Of a stretch of DNA of 64,000 bases, positions 58,301-64,000 are shown piece by piece. This stretch comes from Miscanthus floridulus. Lineage: Eukaryota > Streptophyta > Magnoliopsida > Poales > Poaceae. The DNA lies in the NCBI RefSeq assembly GCF_019320115.1, contig NC_089587.1, forward strand, positions 88,740,939-88,804,938, read 5' to 3'. Both the position numbers and the translations under genes were made by a program. Under the pieces are notes generated by a model. That model saw only the letters and a list, made by a program, of their open reading frames with translations, had not been told where the DNA came from and searched no databases. Position 1 is the stretch's first letter. Each line of letters opens with the position of its first letter.

Positions 58301-58551
58301 GCTTGGCGAGCGCGGCGAGAGCGGTCGCCCGGACGCCGCCCGCGCCTGGGCTGCCGGGGCATAACTTCATCGTCGGACGGTGGGGCTCGAGGAGTGAGGA
58401 GCACCATGTCGTACTCATGCCCTAGAGACATGAACTCTAGGCTCTCGAACCAAACCACGGTGCCGAGACGCAATGGTCGTATGGGGTCTGCCATTCGGAA
58501 CCTGCTGGGATGACGAAAACGACACGCAGCGGCCCCTACCTGGCGCGCCAA
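55330..58551 (-). pseudogene. gag: E6 gag and protease
   Basis: Minus strand. An N-terminal leader protein starts MADPIRPLRLGTVVWFESLE near 58495 and continues to about 57630, where a TAG follows DLEQLREL. The middle part is Arg-rich. The gag core (about 57000-56600) has KYSGETNPELWLADYCLACQ and SDSARAWLEHLPPSQIHD, with frame breaks near 56990 and 56750. The 436-codon frame 56640-55330 carries a Cys/His motif (CPYHQGPVRHALEDC), then the protease motif VLMDGGSGLNILY at about 55890 with DGG at the active site. It ends in TAG before RT. Similar DGG protease signatures occur in E3. Confidence 0.85.
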
Positions 58552-58552
58552 C
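58533..58552 (-). promoter_or_regulatory. E6 primer-binding region
   Basis: Minus-strand GTTGGCGCGCCAGGTAGGGG directly follows the LTR end (TGTCGG at 58553 on the plus strand). The same motif, with GCGCGCTAGGTAGG, sits beside the E5 LTR. The priming tRNA is not identified here. Confidence 0.65.
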
Positions 58553-59978
58553 TGTCGGTGTTTCGGACCGGGGGGTCCTCAATCAACCAGTGAATTTGTT
58601 CTGCGTGCTCCCGATTCCGGATGGTGATGCAAAGAGACACAAGGTTTATACTAGTTCAGGCAATCGAGGCCCTACGTCTAGTCTGAGAGATCGATCTTGT
58701 ATTCCTTGCACCGAGGTGCTCGTAGTAGGGGGTTACAAGCTAAAGGAGAGAGGGAGCTGGTCCTAGGTCTCGGCAGGGTGTCGTGTGGACCGCTTGAGAT
58801 GTTGCTCTCAGGCGGCAGGGATGTGCGTGTGTGTGTGGGTGTTACCAGGTGTTCTCTCCCCCTAACACAGCCCAAGTCCTCTCCTTTTATAGCCTAAGGG
58901 AGGACTAGGACGGTACATGAGCTAACTATACGGTGCCATGTGAACAGAGGCGGCATGTCTGGGCCCTATAGCCTGTTCCTGTGGCGGTGTGGTCGTCGGA
59001 GTGATCCGTCCTTGGAGCACTGGGGCGGCGTGGCCGTCCCGTCAGATCCTGTGCGTCGTGGGAGCCCGGGACTGCCTCGGAGTGGGTGCGGCGGTGGACG
59101 TGCAAGCCACTGTGGACAGACTGTGCGCGAGGCCGAGACTTGGTCGATGTCGAGGCTGCACCGTGGTGGAGGGGTCTCGGCAGGCACAAACCCCAAGATA
59201 GCCGAGACCTTGGTGTATAGTGCCAAGGCTTCGAGTGGGCGGCTGATCGTGGGTACAGTGTTAGGACACAGTGGCCTGTAATCCCCGCCGTACCCTGTCC
59301 CAGCCGGTATGGCGCCGATCGTGGACACAGCGTTAGGACACAGTGGCTGGTAATCCCCGCCGTACCCTGTCCCAGCCGGTATGGCGCTGATCGTGGATAC
59401 AGCGTTAGGACACAGTGGCCGATGATCCCCGCCGTGCCCTGTCTCGGCCGGCATGGCGCTGATGCGACCTCGGGTCGCGTCGGCCATTCTGTGGCGTTGA
59501 GCCGTCGTCCGGCTGAGATTGCGGGAGTGGTTGAAGCATTAATGGGACATGACACGTTGTCTGGAGGGTCGGTCGAGGCGGGGGGTGACGGGCTGCGGGC
59601 GACCCGACCTCGAGCGACACGGAGACTGAGGCCTCGCGCGAGACGGAGATCGGGCTCCTTGCCGAGGCCTTGCGCGAGGCGCCTCGCGCGATACGGAGGA
59701 TGTACCCCATGCCGAGGCCTTCCCTGGAGAGCCTCGGGCGAGACGGAGACGGCGCCCCCTGCCGAGGCCTTCCCTGGGGAGCCTCGCGCGAGGCGGAGTT
59801 TGTTCCAGGATGCCGAGACCTCCTGCTCGAGGCTCGAGGCGAGGTGGAGGAGGGCCCGGTGGGCTCGGTCGTGGCAGGTGAGGGGCCCACGGCTTACCTT
59901 CTAGCTTTATTTTTTAGATGGGATTTCAGCGACCCGTTTGATGTTTGCTTGGGGTACCCCGCTCTAAGGTACCCGACA
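58553..59978 (-). mobile_element. E6 5' LTR
   Basis: 1426 bp, aligned without net gaps to 44075-45500 at an offset of 14478. A minus-strand CTATAAAAGG box lies at about 58883-58892. The 72-bp tandem units lie at 59265-59478, upstream of the box in the minus sense. It is followed by CATAG. Confidence 0.93.
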
Positions 59979-59983
59979 CATAG

Positions 59984-61463
59984 TATTATACTGATGACAG
60001 TAGAAATTGTAACCTGCCTACCATTTACTTTAGCTCAGATGTTCATATACTTTTCTGTAGTTTTGAATATACATTGTTGGCTAGTTACTACATCTAGTAT
60101 CCTCTTCTTGGATTTTTGCATTGGGTTCTTAATAGTTATTTTAGCCATTTAGTCTCCAACATGTATATCGTTTTTGGGTTTCTACACGTGCTTCAGGAAA
60201 TGCTATGCTTTGTTTGGTTATATAGGAGCTAGGACTAATATGAAACAAGCTACATATAAAGAGAGGTAGATTGATTGAATGAATTACATGATTTTGTTGT
60301 ATGCATATCAGTATTTTTGTATATGCTAAAAATAATAGAACATAGAAATAAATGGATTTGGTTGTTACGTTGCCAATTCAGAAAAATTAGACTACTTTTG
60401 TTCACTGTCTAGAAAATTTACTTTTTTTTATTTAATGACTTCTTCTGATGAACTGCTGCTTCACCATTTTACTTGTTCCTCTATGAGTTCAGTTGCTGAG
60501 GCGTTAGTGTACACAAGAGCAAGACTTTAGGCAACAAGATCACAGTTTACCTGTTCAAATCAAAAGTACCACTGTTTAGGATACAACGAGATGAGAACTA
60601 GTAGTACCTCTTTTGTTCTATAATAGGTTCGGAAAACTCAATTAGCCCCTCTATTTTGGTACTAGTACTAGTAAAGGTCTTAGTTCTGAAATGTTGGTTG
60701 ATTTTAGATCAGCGGAAATCAGCATTCGCACCCTCTGTTTTTTGTTCAAATTTTTAGTTTTATTTCCTTCTTTGTAACCTATTATCTGTGGCAATCTTGT
60801 GCCGTTCTTCTGGTGAAAAAACATAAATCTGTCATAAACCAAAGCAAAGCAAATTGCATGATACACTGAAACTATGCCAACTCAGTGAGACCACGTTTGT
60901 GAGTGGCCCTGCGCAATGGTCTAATACAGAAACAGAAATATTATACAACACATATATGTTTTAGGAGAAAAAAACACATGCATTTTTTCATTCTCTTTTT
61001 TCACTGGCTCCAGCGAGCTCGCCCCTCAGGTCCGGCCACGCCGTCCTGTCGGAGCCGTCCTGTCGCCACTGCAGCCTCCGGCGGGTGCAGTGACTCGGCA
61101 GCAGTTATGTGTACGCGGCACAGTGCAGTGACGGATCCGGCTCTAGCTCCAGTATCTCGTCCTGTGTGATTTGTGATTTGTTCTTATATAGAAAAAAAAA
61201 CGTTTCTAGTGTTCTGTGATCTTATGATTTGTGATTGTTTGGAGATAGACGAAAGCTGAAGGCTTTTGGATCTTAATTCTATGGTACAAAAAAATTCATA
61301 TATTAAAACTGTATAAAACATATGGTTGTTAGATAGACAGACTCAAACAAAAGTATAGCGGCTCAAGACGGAGCGTTTCAAGTGAAGTTTTTACAATCAT
61401 CAGACTAGCAGAAGATACTCTCAATATTACTTTTCCTTGTACTAGTAGCTAAAGTTCATGTGA
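59984..61463. other. Low-copy AT-rich sequence without a recognised gene
   Basis: Continues the flank interrupted by E6. A short GC-rich patch at about 61010-61150 has no open frame of interest. I see no repeat that occurs elsewhere in the window. Confidence 0.6.
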
Positions 61464-61808
61464 GGGCTTGTGTAGTTTCTCCCAAAAAGTTTACATCCTG
61501 TCTTATCGAACGTTTGGACATATGCATGGAGTATTAAATATAGACTAAAAAAATAACTAATTGTATAGATTGCGACTACTTTACTAGATGAATCTTTTAA
61601 GCTTAATTAGTTCATGATTTGACAATAAAGTGCTACAGTAACCTATGTGCTAGTGACGGATTAATTAGGCTTAATAAATTCACCTCGCGGTTTACTAACG
61701 AACTCTGTAATTTATTTTTTTATCAGTATTCAAACACTCCACGCAACACCCTATTATGATACCCAATATGACACTCCAAAACTTTACACTCTCAAATTAT
61801 ACAAGGCC
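61464..61808. mobile_element. Tourist-like MITE
   Basis: 345 bp. The ends GGGCTTGTGTAGTTT and AAATTATACAAGGCC are imperfect inverted repeats of the GGCCTTGTTTAGTT type. A 3-bp TGA on both sides (61461-61463 and 61809-61811) fits the PIF/Harbinger target-site pattern (usually TTA/TWA). The interior has the widely dispersed grass sequence with CATGCATGGAGTATTAAATA and GACGGATTAATTAGGCTTAA. No coding capacity. Confidence 0.75.
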
Positions 61809-62057
61809 TGAATGTTGCTGTGTTGCCGCAGATGCGACGCCATGGCCTACAATGTGCATGTTCGTGGTCATAAGAGCTCCCTCTTATCGATATGTAAACC
61901 TTTTTTTTACAACAAGCACACTTTTATTTCAACAGCATGAAGCTGATAGAATGGTTACAGAGTCTGTAACTACAGAGGTCAGTGCATCCCTTAACGGACA
62001 CTGTAGAACATGGCTTCTGTTGGAACAACTGAATGACAGATTCGTTGGGTGGGATTG

Positions 62058-62411
62058 AGGGTTCGTTTGGTTGGGCTTTTAGCTTTGGCTTTTGGCCCCA
62101 AAAGCCAAAAGCCCAACCAAAGGGCTGTTTTTTCAGACGGTTTTTTCAGAAGCAGCTGCTTTTCCGTAGTACAGTTTTGAAAGCTGGTTTGACCCTGCTT
62201 TTGGCTTTTGGCTCTCTGCTTTTCGAAATTGGTGGAATAAAAAGTTCTTCCATAGTTGTTTCAAGAGAGATAAAGATAGAAGGTATATTTTATACTTGTT
62301 TAACCAAACAGCTTTCAGTTTTTCTACAGCTCACAGCCCACAGCAGCTTTCTCACAGCTCACAGCCCACAGCAACTTTTTCCCACAGCCACAACTCAACC
62401 AAACACACCCT
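62058..62411. mobile_element. MITE-like repeat with imperfect terminal inverted repeats
   Basis: Left end AGGGTTCGTTTGGTTGGG and right end CTCAACCAAACACACCCT are imperfect inverted repeats. The first 60 bp fold back on themselves (TTGGTTGGGCTTTT... with AAAAGCCCAACCAA). Right-hand sequence repeats AGCTCACAGCCCACAGCA. A matching target-site duplication was not found. The right end abuts the stop codon of the LINE remnant. Confidence 0.55.
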
Positions 62412-62963
62412 AAATCCCTACAAATGCCTGTTTTGCTAATGTATGAGCAGTTTGGTTTTGGCTTCTTCTTATCTTGAAGACACTTGTGTTTCTCTGATTG
62501 TTGAGTTGATGAAGTTCTGTCTGAGATGCTTGATCCTCCGGTCAGGTGGCGTGGACCTATCTCTGTTATTGAAGAAGTTGACAAGTTCTTGATTGTCAGA
62601 TAGGAAGTTGATGTTGTGTAAATGCAGGCTCTCAGTGACAGCAGCGGCAAGCGCCAGGGCTGCTGCCTCTGCCATGACCACCGAGACAGAGTCTGCAATT
62701 GCTGCCTTGATGTAGATATTTTGTGGAGGATTCGTTCCTGTGTTGATGATGAAGATTCCCAGGCCAGCCTTTTTTGGAGGTGAGGAGACTTGATCTGGAA
62801 TAGTTGATGCATCTGTATAGCATCTGGATCCTGGGAGCAGTGCTGGTAGATGAACAAGGTATGTGTTTGTAAGCGAGTCATTGTACCTGTGCGCCTGATT
62901 GTGGTCTGCATCCTGAATGCTTGTTGCGTCCTGAACATTTGTTCCTGCATGTGTATGAGTCAT
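62410..62963 (-). pseudogene. LINE remnant: RNase H-like (RVT_3) domain
   Basis: The minus-strand frame 62963-62469 has RCYTDASTIPDQ, then KKAGLGIFIINTGTN, AEAAALALAAAVTESLHLH and INFLSDNQELVNFFNNRD. This is the Asp-Glu-Asp order of the RNase H domain found at the C-terminus of plant LINE pol proteins. A small frameshift near 62480 leads to RRSQNQTAHTLAKQAFVGI and a stop at 62410. No RT or endonuclease was seen upstream within the window. A co-opted RNase H-like gene is possible, but decay favours a remnant. Confidence 0.65.
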
Positions 62964-63278
62964 ACCTGTGGTTGTAAGAGAGAGGCAGGTAGTGGTAAAT
63001 GGAAGAAAAGAGTCCCAGACTCTCAGTAAACGATGGAAATCCGTTTGTTGAGTTAGTCCAACGTGTACTCGTATGTCTACTGCTGTGTGTTAGCAACTAA
63101 GTGCATGTGAGTATCATAGTATGTGACACCTGAGCCAGAAATTGTAGCAAGTTTCTTTTCTTCTCTCTTTTTTTTTCAAATTCAAAGAGTAACCTTGTTA
63201 TTTTTTCCATTATTTTTTCAAAGTGCCTCCTATACAGCAGCATCTCAGCTTTCCAGGAACATCATGGCAGATTCTTTT

Positions 63279-63478
63279 CTCAAATGCACAGGTCGATGCC
63301 AAAGCATAATCAATAAGTGTACAAACGTTTCCAGATAGAAGAATTTAAAATTTGTCACCAAATAGCATAAACTTGGAGCCTCAAACGCACAGGTTGAAGG
63401 CAAATCATAATCATAAGTGTAGAAACGTTTCGAGATAGAAGAATATAAAATCTGCCACCAAATAGCAGCAACTTCGAG
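63279..63478. repeat. 101-bp tandem repeat, two copies
   Basis: Copies start at CTCAAATGCACAGGT (63279) and CTCAAACGCACAGGT (63380). Both contain AAACGTTTC, GATAGAAGAAT and CACCAAATAGCA. The copies differ at about 15% of positions, including small indels. The flanks 62964-63278 and 63479-63606 show no gene; the former has T-rich runs. Confidence 0.75.
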
Positions 63479-63606
63479 TTCCAACTCCTAACAAACCATT
63501 CAGCCTAATCTTATTTCTAAACCAAAATAGGACATGAGTCTCAAACAAAGCTAAGAAACCATTATATAAAGGTAACAAATGAACTCAATAGAACATAGCC
63601 ACCAAA

Positions 63607-64000
63607 CTATCTGGATCTTGACCAAAATAAATATCTATTCTCTAACGCTTCAATTCTTGCATCTGAAGTATCAGACCAGTAGTCCACCAGAAACACTGAT
63701 TTGTTCTTCCCATTGTGTAATAGAAAATATCTTGATGAATCCATAGCAATAATCCTGTCCTGTATATGATAATCATTAATCTTCAATAGTTCATGTTGCA
63801 ACATATAAAAGTTAGCAGCCGTAAATATACGGGAACAAACCACTTCAATCTCATCGTGTTTTGTTAAAGGCACTGGCTGCGACTGTGAAGATCTGCAATC
63901 ATATTCAACCTCAGTTTCACGAAGGCGCGATACGCAGTTCTTATAGTGCTCAACCAAGTCAAGTAATGACATATATATGTCCAGGTGCCTGTGAAGACTT
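63607..64000 (-). pseudogene. FAR1-related (MULE transposase-derived) protein fragment, runs off the right edge
   Basis: On the minus strand an open frame enters from the right edge (HLDIYMSLLDLVEHYKNCVS) and continues through SQPVPLTKHDEIEVVCSRIF, AANFYMLQHELLKI and GKNKSVFLVDYWS. It ends with a stop at 63607. The order fits the part of FAR1/FRS proteins after the transposase core and just before the SWIM zinc finger, but the expected Cys-x-Cys...Cys-x-His SWIM residues are missing, so the sequence ends early. Upstream domains lie outside the window. It may be a truncated gene, an exon, or a MULE remnant. Confidence 0.55.

Larger units (their letters stand above)
44075..59978 (-). mobile_element. 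E6: complete Tat-type Ty3/gypsy retrotransposon
   Basis: 15.9 kb on the minus strand. Two LTRs of exactly 1426 bp (44075-45500 and 58553-59978) are flanked by the perfect 5-bp duplication CATAG (44070-44074 and 59979-59983). Order on the minus strand: 5' LTR, primer site, gag, protease, RT, RNase H, archaeal-type RNase H, integrase, then a gene in the opposite orientation, a repeat-rich region, a polypurine tract and the 3' LTR. I count about 60 differences between the LTRs (about 4.2%), of which only 3 are transversions. All ORFs are interrupted. It is inserted downstream of the DUF569-like gene. Confidence 0.95.

Noticed and set aside
57791..58513. 240-codon plus-strand open frame
   Set aside because: It is the reverse strand of the GC-rich E6 gag leader, whose minus-strand frame matches Tat elements; no independent support.
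61756..62058. 100-codon plus-strand frame
   Set aside because: It begins inside the Tourist-like MITE and shows no domain pattern.
62058..62411. hAT-type MITE with 8-bp target duplication
   Set aside because: The flanks do not give an 8-bp match, so the superfamily is left open.
1..64000. Species-level identification
   Set aside because: Repeat families suggest a panicoid grass, but sequence alone without a search cannot separate the candidate genera.

Overview
This is a repeat-dominated stretch of a plant nuclear genome. The plant is almost certainly a grass, probably of the panicoid group (sugarcane, sorghum, Miscanthus and relatives): Tat-type Ty3/gypsy elements with an antisense ORF, a chromovirus primed by initiator Met-tRNA, a Tourist-type MITE and a DUF569-like gene with GT-AG introns all point that way. 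There are no operons, bacterial genes, tRNA genes or CRISPR arrays. I found no intact host gene. What remains of host genes is a DUF569-like pseudogene broken into pieces and the edge of a FAR1-like sequence at the right end.

Layout. (1) Positions 1-8368 and 23994-32827 are two copies of one segment: an LTR of chromovirus E4, an older LTR fragment, the 5' part of the DUF569-like pseudogene, and then a nest of retroelements (E1, E2, R1b, an inverted Tat fragment E5, and the gag of Tat element E3). They differ by roughly 1-2% by eye. (2) In the left copy E3 continues through pol, a 109-bp tandem array and an antisense ORF to about 16055. There it joins, without a target-site duplication, a minus-strand chromovirus (E4, 16055-25392) cut inside its chromodomain. 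The simplest reading is a tandem duplication with a unit of about 24 kb and its junction at 16055. (3) In the right copy most of E3 was deleted (join at 32827/32828). The rest of the nest then closes in order: R1c end, remainder of the E2 5' LTR, E2 internal region with a gag-only ORF, E2 3' LTR (to 40929), right part of E1 (to 42426), and the 3' exons of the DUF569-like gene (42811-43795). (4) A complete minus-strand Tat element, E6, fills 44075-59978. It has two 1426-bp LTRs, a CATAG target-site duplication, a decayed gag-pol, and a plus-strand, apparently intron-containing antisense gene. (5) Positions 59984-64000 are low-copy sequence with a Tourist-like MITE, another MITE-like repeat, a LINE RNase H remnant, a 101-bp tandem repeat and a FAR1-like fragment that runs off the window.

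Relative ages come from nesting and hand counts. E1 is oldest, then E2 (its LTRs differ by about 10%), then R1 inside the E2 LTR, then E3 and E5. The duplication (about 1-2%) is younger than the E6 insertion (LTRs differ by about 4%). Every coding region of the elements carries stops or frameshifts, so none of these copies looks autonomous. The most unusual signals are the duplication junction, the antisense genes inside two different Tat elements, the motif arrays placed just upstream of LTR TATA boxes, and an extra ORF in the chromovirus leader.
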